Assembly (NCBI RefSeq): GCF_938023125.1
Contig: NZ_CALHDW010000017.1
Location: 62,001-126,000, forward strand
Reading direction: 5' to 3'
DNA: 64,000 nt
DNA from: an uncultured Porphyromonas sp.
GTDB lineage: Bacteria > Bacteroidota > Bacteroidia > Bacteroidales > Porphyromonadaceae
How positions within the stretch are numbered: position 1 is the stretch's first letter; each line of letters begins with the position of its first letter. Both the position numbers and the translations under genes were made by a program. The notes beneath the pieces are model-generated. The model was given only the letters and a program-made list of their open reading frames with translations, did not search any database and had not been told where the DNA came from. Below are positions 1-8,833 of the stretch, in pieces.

Positions 1-466
1 CTGTCGTGTGGTACTTCTCACAAATAAAGGCTTGCAGGTGCTTTCGAGTAGTGTAGTAACCGTTCAAAGTAGTTGCCTTTATTTCAACACCCACCTTTTG
101 CTCCATTTCCTTGACCATTCGGTCGTATCGTTCCAAAAATGTGGTTTGAGTTTGCATACTTCCTTGAAACAGCTCCTTGATGTCCGATGCTGTAAACGTA
201 ACACCACGGTCGCAAAGGTTTTGATAAGAAGATTGTACCGAGAGTAGCAAGCGTTCCAACTTGCCATTCGTTGCCACCGCCTCACGGCTCTTACCATTTA
301 GCCTGCTCTCACGAGCGTTCCATAACTTGGGGTCGCACGAGAGTTTACAACTGAATTGGGCGATGGTTCGCTCGTAGGTTATACGCCCCATTATCGGAGC
401 TTGCCCCGACTTGTCCAATCCGCTCTTTTTCAGGTAGAGTAAAACCTTCATTTTGTCTGTTTGCAT
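1..466 (-). CDS. Tyrosine recombinase (site-specific integrase), N-terminal part, cut by the window edge
   Basis: The minus-strand frame opens at the ATG at 464-466 (MQTDKMKVLLYL; a second Met lies five residues in) and stays open for 155 codons to the window edge. The N-terminus has the look of the arm-DNA-binding domain of Bacteroidetes integrases (KVLLYLKKSGLDKSGQAPI, then CKLSCDPKLWNARESRLNGKS). It is followed by the start of a core-binding SAM-like domain ending near TLNGYYTTRKHLQAF. The catalytic domain with the R-H-R-Y residues lies outside the window, so activity cannot be judged. Family knowledge: such integrases sit at one end of conjugative or mobilizable elements and excise or insert them. 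The start of the gene faces the chromosomal tkt gene, so the element end should lie between about 480 and 815. Family assignment is firm; the element type is unknown. Confidence 0.85.
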   Translation of the reverse strand, partial: MQTDKMKVLLYLKKSGLDKSGQAPIMGRITYERTIAQFSCKLSCDPKLWNARESRLNGKSREAVATNGKLERLLLSVQSSYQNLCDRGVTFTASDIKELFQGSMQTQTTFLERYDRMVKEMEQKVGVEIKATTLNGYYTTRKHLQAFICEKYHTT

Positions 467-814
467 ACGCTTCTGTTTTTATGGGCAAAGTTACCCGTTA
501 CCGAAGCGTTCTCAGCTACGCAAAACATTGTGGTACAAAGCATAAGCACCGTAACGCGAGAAAGATGAGTTACCGAACACTCTTCTGTCGGTTACCTTCT
601 CCTGCCTCCTCGTTACCATTCGAGGAATGAACTAACGATTTGGTAACGGAACTTCTGCACAAATCCACATCTTCTGCACTTTACCCCTCTGTGCAAACCA
701 CCGAGATATGGCGCAAATCCCTCTCATTTCCATTCACTTACCCTCAATCCTCACCCTAATACCCTTTCCTCTAATAGTTCCGCTCCGTGATTTTTTCAGC
801 TCCCACATTCTCCC
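467..814. other. Probable end of an integrated mobile element, no gene
   Basis: This non-coding stretch lies between the integrase start and the first repeat block shared with other chromosomal gaps (from about 815). It is rich in GTTAC/GTAAC words and has the repeated word CTTCTGCAC at 652-660 and 671-679. No convincing ORF was found. Placing the element boundary here is inference from the integrase on one side and chromosome-type sequence on the other. Confidence 0.45.
495..649. repeat. Cluster of GTTAC/GTAAC words upstream of the integrase
   Basis: GTTACCGAA occurs at 497-505 and 569-577, GTTACC at 591-596 and 612-617, and the inverted form GTAAC within 550-555 and 643-647. Six copies in about 155 bp next to an integrase start suggest arm-type binding sites for the integrase or an accessory factor. 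That role is inference. Confidence 0.4.
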
Positions 815-947
815 TAAAAGCCCAGCTGGAAAAAGAAAAAATTCCACCCAAAAAGGGAGTGGGAAACTGACTGAAAAATAAAAATTTTCTGCCCGGGAAC
901 GGAAAAATTTTCACCTAGAAAGGGAGAAGGAAATCAGCCTAAAAAAA
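815..947. repeat. Dispersed intergenic repeat, copy R1
   Basis: Shared words with other gaps: AAAAAGGGAGTGG at 850-862 (exact in R3), a 24-bp block at 871-894 starting CTGAAAAATAAAAAT and ending in CCC (two mismatches to R4), AAAAATTTTCACCTAG around 903-917 (like R3), and AATCAGCC at 932-939 (R3 and R4). The copy lies between the mobile element and the 3' end of tkt. No coding potential was seen. Confidence 0.6.
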
Positions 948-977
948 GGGCTCTCCCACCCCATGGCGGAAGAGCCC
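941..977 (-). terminator. Rho-independent terminator after tkt
   Basis: Read on the minus strand, a 10-bp stem (GGGCTCTTCC with GGGAGAGCCC, one G-T pair; arms 968-977 and 948-957) is followed by seven T. It lies about 30 nt after the tkt stop and closes the fur-to-tkt unit. Confidence 0.85.
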
Positions 978-1004
978 CTACTTATTTTCGTTGGGAGAGA
1001 ATCC

Positions 1005-3044
1005 CTATCGTCTCTGCAACAACGTGCGGATCTTCTCGGCAACAGCCTCCGGAGTAAAGCCTAGCTTTTCGTCCAAAACCTTATAAGGAGCTGAATAACC
1101 GAAGCTTTCCAATCCGTGGATTACGCCATTTGCACCCACCAAGCCCTCAAGGTTAATGGGCAGGCCTGCCGTAAGTCCAAAACGAGGCATCCCCTCGGGG
1201 AGCACCTCACGGCGATAGCTCTCAGGCTGATCCATAAAGAGCCCTTCGGATGGAATAGAAACGACACGTAGCTTGCGCCCTTCGGCTCGGAGGATGGCAG
1301 CAGCGGCTTCGAGTGTAGCTACTTCGCTACCCGTTGCAACGAGTGCCATCTCTGCCCCTTCGTCATCGCTTACGATATATCCACCACACATCATGCGCAC
1401 GGCACGTGCATAGGGAGTAAGTCCATCGTTGGGGAGGTCGTCGATATTCTGGCGAGAAAGGATCAAGCCCGTAGGAGTTTGGTCGTTTTCCATGGCCATC
1501 TGCCAAGCGACCGTAGTCTCATGCACATCGGCAGGACGGAGCACCAACATCGAGCGTTGCCCGGAGTGGTTGTGTAGTTTTTCCATCAAACGGATTTGTG
1601 CCTCCTGCTCTACGGGTTCGTGCGTTGGTCCATCTTCGCCTACACGGAATGCATCATGCGTCCAAACGAACTTGACAGGCACCTGCATCAAAGCAGCCAA
1701 ACGAATCACCGGCTTCTGGTAATCGGAGAAAACAAAGAATGTACCACAAGCAGCAATTACCCCACCGTGGAGCATCATACCCACGCAGAGAGCGGCCATC
1801 GTAAGCTCAGCAACCCCGGCCTGCAAGAAGCGGCCGCCATAATTGTTGCGGCTCATCGCTTCCGTTCCCTTGAGGAAGCCATCGGTCTTATCCGAGTTGG
1901 AAAGGTCTGCCGAAGAGACGATCATATTGGGCACTCGAGCGGCAAGTTCCTTGAGTACCGTAGCCGAAGCCGAACGAGTTGCGTCCCCGCTCTTTTGCTC
2001 AATGGCAGCCCAATCGATTACGGGGAGTTTGCCATCGAACCAATCCTTCATCAGAGCAGCATCTTCGGCATTCGCCTTCTGCCACTGAGAGAATGTAGCG
2101 TCATATTGCTTCCAAACCTGGCGCAACTCTTCGTCACGCTGGCGGTACAAAGCCTCTACCTCGGGAGCGATAACAAAAGGATTAGCTGCATCAAAGCCCA
2201 TCGCTCCAAGTGTTTTTTCGATAGAAACACCGGCCTTGCTAAGGGGTTGCCCGTGCGTAGGGATGCGATTGACAATCTCACGGCCCTCTGCATCTAGCGC
2301 CTTATAGGCCATGCAGGTCTTACCAATAATGAGGGTAGGACAGCCCTTTGTCGCCAACGCTTCGTCCAACGCCTTGCGGATTTCTGCCACATCATTTCCT
2401 TTGATGGTGAGCACTTTCCAACCCCACGCTTCGTATTTACGTGCCACGTCTTCGGTGTCTACCTCATCCACCATCGTGGAGAGCTGTACATCATTGGCAT
2501 CATAAAACATCGTGAGATTATCCAGACCCAAGTGACCGGCTATGCGCCCGGCACCCTGCGAGATCTCCTCCTGAATACCACCATCTGAGATAAAAGCATA
2601 GATCTGCTGGGGCATAACTTCTGAGCCAAAGCGATGACCCAAAAACTTTGCTGCAATGGCAGCACCCACAGCAAGCGTATGCCCTTGCCCTAGAGGTCCG
2701 CTTGTATTCTCTACCCCACGCTCTACATCGCGCTCGGGGTGGCCCGGAGTTGCACTTCCCCACTGGCGGAAGGCTTCGAGCTCTTCGAGAGAAAAGCGAC
2801 CCGTAAGAGCCAGTTGTGCATAGAGCATAGGCGACATGTGACCGGGGTCGAGGAAGAATCGGTCGCGCGCCCAGCGCCCGGGGCAATCAGGGTCGAAGCG
2901 GAGATACTCCGAGAATAGCACATTAATAAAGTCGGCGCCCCCCAAAGCTCCCCCGGGGTGACCACTCTTTGCTTTCTCCACCATGGAGAGAGCAAGGCAA
3001 CGGATGTTGTCTGCTGCCTTATTCATGACGTCTATAGAGTTCAT
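1005..3044 (-). CDS. tkt: Transketolase
   Basis: Thiamine-diphosphate enzyme of the non-oxidative pentose phosphate pathway, moving two-carbon units between ketose and aldose phosphates in the cytoplasm. The product is about 679 residues, full family length. The N-terminal half carries the ThDP motif (SGHPGGALGGADF early, then SDGGIQEEISQGAGRIAGHLGLDNL), the middle the pyrimidine domain (MTMAALCVGMMLHGGV, then THDAFRVGEDGPTHEPVEQ), and the end the C-terminal transketolase fold. The ATG at 3042-3044 (MNSIDVMNK) is preferred; an in-frame GTG six bases upstream is the alternative. It is the last gene of a five-gene minus-strand unit, 38 nt after the MFS gene, and ends at a strong terminator. No damage seen. 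Confidence 0.97.
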   Translation of the reverse strand: MNSIDVMNKAADNIRCLALSMVEKAKSGHPGGALGGADFINVLFSEYLRFDPDCPGRWARDRFFLDPGHMSPMLYAQLALTGRFSLEELEAFRQWGSATPGHPERDVERGVENTSGPLGQGHTLAVGAAIAAKFLGHRFGSEVMPQQIYAFISDGGIQEEISQGAGRIAGHLGLDNLTMFYDANDVQLSTMVDEVDTEDVARKYEAWGWKVLTIKGNDVAEIRKALDEALATKGCPTLIIGKTCMAYKALDAEGREIVNRIPTHGQPLSKAGVSIEKTLGAMGFDAANPFVIAPEVEALYRQRDEELRQVWKQYDATFSQWQKANAEDAALMKDWFDGKLPVIDWAAIEQKSGDATRSASATVLKELAARVPNMIVSSADLSNSDKTDGFLKGTEAMSRNNYGGRFLQAGVAELTMAALCVGMMLHGGVIAACGTFFVFSDYQKPVIRLAALMQVPVKFVWTHDAFRVGEDGPTHEPVEQEAQIRLMEKLHNHSGQRSMLVLRPADVHETTVAWQMAMENDQTPTGLILSRQNIDDLPNDGLTPYARAVRMMCGGYIVSDDEGAEMALVATGSEVATLEAAAAILRAEGRKLRVVSIPSEGLFMDQPESYRREVLPEGMPRFGLTAGLPINLEGLVGANGVIHGLESFGYSAPYKVLDEKLGFTPEAVAEKIRTLLQRR

Positions 3045-3082
3045 AGCCACAAGGGTATTACAAGTTCTGATTCAAACGTTTA

Positions 3083-4465
3083 TTACTTCTTTTTGTTGGG
3101 CAATTCGAGTCCATAACCCTTCTTCTTATCGATTGCCTTGAGGTACAAGCTCAAGAGAAGAGCTGCTACACCAAACGAAGCAAAAATAAGCATGGGCAAG
3201 CGGTAAGAGCCCGTCTTGTCTAGTACCTGACCAATCACAATGGGTACAACCATGAGCCCTACGTTTTGGATCCAGAAGGTAGCCGAATAAGCCGAACCTA
3301 GCACCTTGCCATCGATAAGCTTAGGCATAGAGGGCCAGAGAGCTGCAGGCACGAGAGAGAAAGAGATACCCAACAACACAATAGCTGCATAGGCAACAAT
3401 GGTAGAGGTAGTATCCCCTGCCACAAATGGATAAAGAGCAAAAATCGTATGACATACAATCATCAAGACAGAGCCGAGCATAAGCATCGTGGCTCCTTTG
3501 CCCTTGAAGTCGAGGAAAGCACCAAGGAACGGAGTAATGATCATAGCCCCAATGGGGAAGTAACTAAAGATACCGGACGCCGTCTCTGCAGAGAGCCCGA
3601 GGTTAGTCTCTAGCATGTTGGTAGCAAACTTTTGGAAGGGGAAGATGGCAGAATAGTAGAGCACGCAAAGAAGGGCAACAACCCAGAAGATACCACTACC
3701 GAAGACCTTTGCCAAGTCTTTGAAACGGAATGGTTCTTCCTCTTCTGCACTAGCAACATTACCCGAAGTCTTATCCAAACGAGCATCGAAAATACCATAG
3801 ATAAGATAGAAAAGCAACCCAATAGAGAGGAGGATAAGGCAGAGGATTACAGGAGCCTGTACGCTACCAAACTTCTCAGCAATAGGTGCAGACATGCGGA
3901 ATACAGCGAAGACACCGAGGCGGGCAACAGCCATTTCCAAGCCCATGGCGAGAGCCATTTCTTTGCCTTCGAACCACTTAACGATGGCACGAGATACCGT
4001 TACACCACCCATCTCGCAGCCGCAGCCAAAGATCATAAAGCCAACGCAAGCAAGCTTAGCCGAGGGGGGCATCGAAGGCATAAATGAGTTGAACAACTCA
4101 AAGCCAAAGCCACCATTATTGAAAGTGGAACCGAGTGCATAAACCTTGATAAGAGCACCAAGAACCATCAAAGATCCCGACAATACAGCCGTAAATCGTA
4201 CCCCCATTTTGTCCAAAATAATCCCGGCAAAAATGAGGAAAAAGAAGAAGACATTGAGGAAGAACTCACTAGAGCCGTAAGTCCCAAATACGGTAGACGA
4301 CCACCCGAGGCCCCCTTCTTCTGCTGTTTTCTCCAGCATGGACTTGAGAGGAGATAGTACATCTACAAACATGTAAGCGAAGAACATGGTCAGGGCGATA
4401 AGGATAAGCACCGTCCACCTTGCCCACGCCTTGTCACGAAGCGACTGTTGAATTGCTTGAGTCAT
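3083..4465 (-). CDS. Major facilitator superfamily transporter
   Basis: Inner-membrane protein of 460 residues with about twelve hydrophobic segments, typical for MFS. The first segment (WTVLILIALTMFFAYMFVD) follows a short cytoplasmic N-terminus, and the family loop after segment 2 appears as GIILDKMGVRF (the MFS motif A region). A charged central loop (ARLDKTSGNVASAEEEEPFRFKD) separates the two halves, and the C-terminus is Lys-rich. It resembles the nitrate/hexose-phosphate type of MFS proteins common in Bacteroidales, but the substrate cannot be told. It sits between folC and tkt with 12- and 38-nt gaps, so it is surely co-transcribed. Its place next to tkt could point to a sugar or phosphate ester; that is speculation. 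Confidence 0.88.
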   Translation of the reverse strand: MTQAIQQSLRDKAWARWTVLILIALTMFFAYMFVDVLSPLKSMLEKTAEEGGLGWSSTVFGTYGSSEFFLNVFFFFLIFAGIILDKMGVRFTAVLSGSLMVLGALIKVYALGSTFNNGGFGFELFNSFMPSMPPSAKLACVGFMIFGCGCEMGGVTVSRAIVKWFEGKEMALAMGLEMAVARLGVFAVFRMSAPIAEKFGSVQAPVILCLILLSIGLLFYLIYGIFDARLDKTSGNVASAEEEEPFRFKDLAKVFGSGIFWVVALLCVLYYSAIFPFQKFATNMLETNLGLSAETASGIFSYFPIGAMIITPFLGAFLDFKGKGATMLMLGSVLMIVCHTIFALYPFVAGDTTSTIVAYAAIVLLGISFSLVPAALWPSMPKLIDGKVLGSAYSATFWIQNVGLMVVPIVIGQVLDKTGSYRLPMLIFASFGVAALLLSLYLKAIDKKKGYGLELPNKKK

Positions 4466-4477
4466 AAGTTTGAGTAT

Positions 4478-5803
4478 TTAATGATTAGTATTGAATACAG
4501 ATTCGAGTGTGTGGGGATAGCACTTTTTGAGCGCCTCAGCAACGATATAGTTACTACCCCCTATGTATATAAGGTCTTGGGGTAGAGCCGCTTTCTGGGC
4601 AGCCAGGCACCCCTCTTCTATGGAGGGGAAAACGAAGCCTTCCAGACCTATGGAACGAGCCTCCTGAGCCAATTCTTCGGAAGACAAAGCCCGATCGCTC
4701 GTTGGTTGTACGAAGTAGTAATGAGCAGACGTGGGGAGCAGACGAAGTACCGAATGCCAATCCTTATCCGCCACCATACCAAAGACGATATGTAACGTTT
4801 GGTACTGCTCTTGTTTTAACTGCTCCACGACGAGACGAATACCGGCCTCGTTGTGCCCTGTGTCGCAATAGGTATCGGGCTGAGATGCCACCTTTTGCCA
4901 TCGTCCTAGGAGGTGTGAACGCTCCACGACATGCGCAAAGCCCTCCTCCACAGCAGCCCTAGGGATTTGAAACGAACGACGAGTAAGGATAGCAAGAGCC
5001 GCCAAGATAGTACGAGCATTGAGCCGCTGAGCCGCTCCTCCCAACTCGCCCCACAGAGTGCCATAATCACGTGTATGAAGCGTCCATCCGCCCCTATCGG
5101 GCTCGGCATCTTGCAACACATCGCTATCCTCTGCAAAGCAAAGAGGCGCATCAAGCAGCTCTGCCTTTTCCCTAAATACGGACCGAAGAGAGGCACTCGC
5201 CTCCCCTACAAGTGCAGGAACGTTGGGCTTGAAAATCCCCGCCTTCTCTCCCGCAATCGCCTCTAGCGTAGAGCCTAAGAATTGAGTATGATCAAGGCTG
5301 ATATTGGTAACGATGGAGAGCTCCGGAGTGATGATATTGGTACTATCGAGCCGGCCTCCCATACCCACCTCTATGATGGCAACATCCACTTTTTTCTCTG
5401 CAAAGTGATGCAGTGCCATCAAGGTTGTTAGCTCGAAAAAGGAGGGAGAGAATCGCTCAATGAGGGGGCGTGTTCGTTCTACAAAATCCACCACGGCACA
5501 CTCCTCAATAGGCATACCATCAATACGAATGCGCTCTCTAAAGTCCACAAGATGGGGAGATGTGAAAAGCCCCGTTCGATAGCCGGCTGCCGATAGGATG
5601 GCCGCCAAAGTGCTCGAAGTCGACCCCTTTCCATTGGTGCCGGCCACATGGATATAGCGAATACCCGAACCAAGATGGGGGCTACCAATAGCCTCCGCCA
5701 TGGCCAAGACCCGCTCCAGACCGGGCTTGTAGGCACTCCCTCCCTGCTGCTCAAATTGGGGCGTAGCAGCAAAAAGGTAGTCGATAGTTTGCTGATAAGT
5801 CAT
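4478..5803 (-). CDS. folC: Dihydrofolate synthase / folylpolyglutamate synthase
   Basis: ATP-dependent Mur-ligase-family enzyme that adds glutamate to dihydropteroate and to folates. Its 441 residues match the family. The P-loop is GTNGKGS at residues 55-61, followed by the FolC motif TGLFTSPHLVDFRERI around residue 80-95, and the Mur-ligase glycine-rich and His motifs appear as IEVGMGGRLDSTNII and SLDHTQFLG. The C-terminal ligase domain includes YCDTGHNEAG. It follows purA by 18 nt and precedes the MFS gene by 12 nt. The coupling of folate and purine genes makes sense because purine synthesis consumes formyl-folate. Confidence 0.96.
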   Translation of the reverse strand: MTYQQTIDYLFAATPQFEQQGGSAYKPGLERVLAMAEAIGSPHLGSGIRYIHVAGTNGKGSTSSTLAAILSAAGYRTGLFTSPHLVDFRERIRIDGMPIEECAVVDFVERTRPLIERFSPSFFELTTLMALHHFAEKKVDVAIIEVGMGGRLDSTNIITPELSIVTNISLDHTQFLGSTLEAIAGEKAGIFKPNVPALVGEASASLRSVFREKAELLDAPLCFAEDSDVLQDAEPDRGGWTLHTRDYGTLWGELGGAAQRLNARTILAALAILTRRSFQIPRAAVEEGFAHVVERSHLLGRWQKVASQPDTYCDTGHNEAGIRLVVEQLKQEQYQTLHIVFGMVADKDWHSVLRLLPTSAHYYFVQPTSDRALSSEELAQEARSIGLEGFVFPSIEEGCLAAQKAALPQDLIYIGGSNYIVAEALKKCYPHTLESVFNTNH

Positions 5804-5821
5804 GTACGATGCTAGCGATTA

Positions 5822-7090
5822 TTAGCCTCGCACGATAGTTTGTTTTCGGTCGGGTCCTACGGATAGAATAGCAATGGGCACCTCCAATTCACGCTCTAAG
5901 TAAGCAACGTAATCGAGGAAAGCCTTGGGCAATTGCTCCTCACGATCGAAGGCGGTAAGATCGCACTGCCACCCCGGCACTTCGTCGTAGATAGGCTCTA
6001 TGTCCTGCTCAATTGAGTAGGGGAAGTCGCGCGTTTCTACGCCATTGATACGATAGGCACGGCAGGCTTTGATGGTGGCAAAGGTGTCTAAAACGTCGCT
6101 CTTCATCATGATGAGCTTGGTCACGCCATTGAGCATAATCGTGTAGCGAAGTGCTACAAGGTCAATCCAACCACAGCGACGAGGACGCCCCGTAACAGCG
6201 CCAAACTCTCGCCCACGCTCTGCCATCTGGCGGCCATCTTCGTCAAACAATTCTGTAGGGAAAGGACCCGCACCCACTCGAGTGCAATAGGCCTTAAAGA
6301 TACCATAAACATCGCCAATAGCTCGGGGGGAAACTCCCATCCCAACACAGCTTCCTGCGCAAATTGTGTTGCTGGACGTAACGAAAGGATAGGAACCGAA
6401 GTCGATATCAAGCATGGAGCCTTGTGCCCCCTCTGCCAAAATATTCTTACCGGACTTTAACGTATTGTTTATCACAAACTCGCTATCCACGAAACGGAAT
6501 TGGCGGAGATATTCTACCGCAGCAAAGAAATCGGCTTCGGCTTGTGTCAGGTCCGGAACTTCTACTCCCATTCCCTGCAACATGCCCAAGTGACGTTCTT
6601 TGGCTCGCTTGTAGCTAGTCGCAAAGTCGCCCTCTATATCCCCAACGCGTACCCCATGACGGCTTACCTTATCGGTGTACGTGGGACCGATACCCTTGCC
6701 CGTAGTTCCCACCTTCTGGGCGCCTAGCGCTTTTTCGCCAGCAGCATCCAAGAGACGATGAGTAGGGAGTATGAGATGAGCCTTGCGGCTGATTACCAAA
6801 CGATCTTTGAGGGGATGACCACTACTGAGAAGGCTCTCAACCTCTTCACGGAAGAGCACAGGATCTAGTACAACCCCATTGCCAATGATATTGATTTTAT
6901 CCCCCTGGAAGATACCGGAAGGTACCGAGCGAAGCACATACTTCTCCCCTGCAAACTCCAGGGTGTGACCGGCATTAGGACCACCCTGGAAGCGTGCCAC
7001 CATATCATAGCGTGGAGTAAGTACATCCACTATTTTACCCTTACCTTCGTCTCCCCATTGGAGCCCTAACAAGACGTCTACTCTTCCCAT
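5822..7090 (-). CDS. purA: Adenylosuccinate synthetase
   Basis: Catalyses the GTP-dependent joining of IMP and aspartate, the first committed step to AMP. Its 422 residues are close to the usual length. The N-terminal GTP-binding loop is QWGDEGKGK at about residues 11-19 with the catalytic Asp, and the family signatures TTGKGIGPTYTDK and GAVTGRPRRCGW are intact. The start MGRVDVLLG is fixed by the short 13-nt gap to the Fur-like gene. It is the second gene of the fur-purA-folC-MFS-tkt unit. Confidence 0.97.
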   Translation of the reverse strand: MGRVDVLLGLQWGDEGKGKIVDVLTPRYDMVARFQGGPNAGHTLEFAGEKYVLRSVPSGIFQGDKINIIGNGVVLDPVLFREEVESLLSSGHPLKDRLVISRKAHLILPTHRLLDAAGEKALGAQKVGTTGKGIGPTYTDKVSRHGVRVGDIEGDFATSYKRAKERHLGMLQGMGVEVPDLTQAEADFFAAVEYLRQFRFVDSEFVINNTLKSGKNILAEGAQGSMLDIDFGSYPFVTSSNTICAGSCVGMGVSPRAIGDVYGIFKAYCTRVGAGPFPTELFDEDGRQMAERGREFGAVTGRPRRCGWIDLVALRYTIMLNGVTKLIMMKSDVLDTFATIKACRAYRINGVETRDFPYSIEQDIEPIYDEVPGWQCDLTAFDREEQLPKAFLDYVAYLERELEVPIAILSVGPDRKQTIVRG

Positions 7091-7103
7091 ACTGTATTCG
7101 TAT

Positions 7104-7664
7104 TTACCCTATAGGTATTTTATTTTTTAATTTCGTTTGCCTTCGTTTTTCTCGCAGGCTTGTTTTTTTTACTGTATTCTTATCCTTGCGTTGAGCCCCA
7201 TCTGAGCTCTCGGCTTGGTTGCGATTAGTACACTCTTTGCACTCGCCAAAAACAACCATTACGGCCTGCGTTGGCGAAAACCGTGGAGGCTTGACGTACT
7301 GCATCTGCTTCGAGAGATTCTCCTGACGGAACAGATTGAGCTTGCCGCACTCGCTACAAAGCACAAGTGCATAGCCCCGGCAACGCCATGCCAAGATGTA
7401 ATTAGCTCCTAAATTGCGCGTTAAATGAATGAGAATGCCGCAGCGGCACAAGAGGTCGATAGCGCTGTATACGGTGCTTCGGCTGATCTGCTTCCCCTCC
7501 GCTTCGCGCAGTTTCTTGTAGACACTATCGGCGTCAAAAGGTTTCTCTAGTTGGTACACATACTCCAGAACGATATTACGCGTATAGGTCTCCTTGAGGT
7601 CGTGCGCCTCGAGGTATTTACGCATAACAACACGTAGTTCGTCCAAACTAAGCTCTCGTTTCAT
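7104..7664 (-). CDS. Fur-family transcriptional regulator with altered metal site
   Basis: Predicted cytoplasmic DNA-binding regulator of 186 residues. The N-terminal winged helix (ETYTRNIVLEYVYQLEKPFDADSVYKKL, then ISRSTVYSAIDLLCRCGIL) matches Fur/PerR proteins. The structural zinc site is clear: C103-x2-C106 and C142-x2-C145. The usual HHDHxxC-type segment just before the first Cys pair is replaced by WRCRGYALVLC, so normal regulatory-metal His ligands are missing. The tail from about residue 150 is rich in Lys and Arg and longer than in classical Fur. It heads the operon with purA, folC, the MFS gene and tkt. A heme- or metal-linked regulator of this type is known in Porphyromonas; equivalence here is inference. 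Confidence 0.85.
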   Translation of the reverse strand: MKRELSLDELRVVMRKYLEAHDLKETYTRNIVLEYVYQLEKPFDADSVYKKLREAEGKQISRSTVYSAIDLLCRCGILIHLTRNLGANYILAWRCRGYALVLCSECGKLNLFRQENLSKQMQYVKPPRFSPTQAVMVVFGECKECTNRNQAESSDGAQRKDKNTVKKTSLREKRRQTKLKNKIPIG

Positions 7665-7702
7665 TCTCTTCGTATGAGTATCTCATACCAAACTCTAGGG
7701 TG

Positions 7703-7710
7703 CAAATATA
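7703..7710 (-). promoter_or_regulatory. -7 element of the fur-purA-folC-MFS-tkt unit
   Basis: On the minus strand the sequence reads TATATTTG, a match to the Bacteroidetes -7 box TAnnTTTG, 38 bases upstream of the regulator start. No good -33 TTG was found at 19-21 nt. Confidence 0.5.
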
Positions 7711-7909
7711 CAGCCTTTTGGTGAGACTTTAGGGCAAAAAGTCGGACAAAGTCAGCTCTCGGATGGAGATTTTTGCCTCCCAATACAAAAGGAGAGAGAC
7801 GAGCCGGAAATCGGCACTCCCTCTCCTCTATTTCTACTCCGCCCTCTCTTCTTTTGGGCTACCGGCCTACTCATTTCTGAGAATAGGACTGAATCGCGCA
7901 CCCCTACTG

Positions 7910-7985
7910 CCTAAAACTTTTTGGGAAATAGGGCAAGATTTTGAAAAGTATAGGGCAAGATTTTTTTGAAAACCAGCCTACAATC
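7910..7985. repeat. Dispersed intergenic repeat, copy R2, with an internal direct repeat
   Basis: ATAGGGCAAGATTTT occurs twice, starting at 7928 and 7950, each followed by TGAAA (after extra T in the second). The block ends with AACCAGCC, like the AATCAGCC of R1, R3 and R4, and the word GGGCAAGA recurs in R5. It is a weaker member of the family than R1, R3, R4 and R5. Confidence 0.45.
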
Positions 7986-8008
7986 GGAGTGATTCTAGGT
8001 TGCTATTT

Positions 8009-8662
8009 TTACTGAGGTGTTCCCTTCCCTCGAGCAATCTCAGGAAGGCCGGCAACGAGGTCGTCCAACAAAAAAAGCCTCTTGCCTGTGCCGGCTATCT
8101 CAAAGGAGGGCTTGATACCCTCTTCCGTGGGCAGTACACTATTGAAGCAATGCGCCACATACTCCGAGCAATAAAGCCGAGAAGGATCCGTGCTATCGAA
8201 GGCGGTATCGAACGTTATCTTCTCTTTGACGCACTGCAGAGCCCTTTTACAAAACGAACGCCGATCCTCCTCGTCGAGCGAATTGCGGTAAACAGCCCAG
8301 CGAATCGAGTGATCTACAAAACTCTCTAGCGACTCTATTACGGGGCCATCCATACCTCTAAAAGAGGCTAACTCGGCATGTAGCACAAACCACTCCCCTC
8401 TATGGAGATAGAGAATACCACAATGGCTAAACTCTTGATTACGGGAGGCATGCTGACGAAAATACTCGGAGCTAGCACCATGCCCTAAGCGCAGGATCAA
8501 GTCTCCCGAACGCAACAAATCCAAAGGAGGCAGTTCCTTGGCTTTCTCTTCGGGCTCCGCCTCTTGGGTGGTAGACACACTAGGAGAGCAACCCACTAGG
8601 GGTAGAAGTAGAAGAGAGAAAATCCACATCCAGCCTCTCTTTGTGCTATGATTCGTGTTCAT
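8009..8662 (-). CDS. YiiX-like permuted NlpC/P60 lipoprotein
   Basis: A 217-residue lipoprotein with a signal peptide ending in the lipobox LVGC (Cys25), followed by an acidic linker. The rest looks like the permuted NlpC/P60 papain-like fold of YiiX/YebB proteins: the strand GDLILRLGHG at residues 53-62, the predicted catalytic His80 in EFSHCGIL, and the predicted nucleophile Cys165 in LYCSEYVAHCF. Family members are thought to be cysteine amidases or hydrolases; the substrate here is unknown, and lipid or peptidoglycan amide bonds are both possible. The order His before Cys is the permuted order. It appears to be a single gene, about 170 bp downstream of the next lipoprotein gene. Confidence 0.8.
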   Translation of the reverse strand: MNTNHSTKRGWMWIFSLLLLPLVGCSPSVSTTQEAEPEEKAKELPPLDLLRSGDLILRLGHGASSEYFRQHASRNQEFSHCGILYLHRGEWFVLHAELASFRGMDGPVIESLESFVDHSIRWAVYRNSLDEEDRRSFCKRALQCVKEKITFDTAFDSTDPSRLYCSEYVAHCFNSVLPTEEGIKPSFEIAGTGKRLFLLDDLVAGLPEIARGKGTPQ

Positions 8663-8833
8663 ATAGTACCGAATATAAGACCCCCTATCACTCTAAGACC
8701 TTCCTAAACAAACTCTCAAACATAAGAGCAGCAGTCAAACCTTAGAGTGGTAGGGGTTATAATTCAGAGAAGGAGAAGGTGCTGAGGTCTAACCTCATAG
8801 GGCACAACCACCCCCTCTAGAGATCTCGTGGAA

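Larger units (their letters stand above)
7665..8008. other. Gene-free gap between the fur operon and a lipoprotein gene
   Basis: It holds the promoter of the fur unit near 7703-7710 and repeat copy R2 near 7910-7985. A 68-codon plus-strand ORF at 7763-7969 has no signal, motif or context and is judged random. Confidence 0.6.

Noticed and set aside
1429..2297. Plus-strand ORFs opposite transketolase
   Set aside because: They mirror conserved tkt codons, have no domain-like content and conflict with an intact gene.
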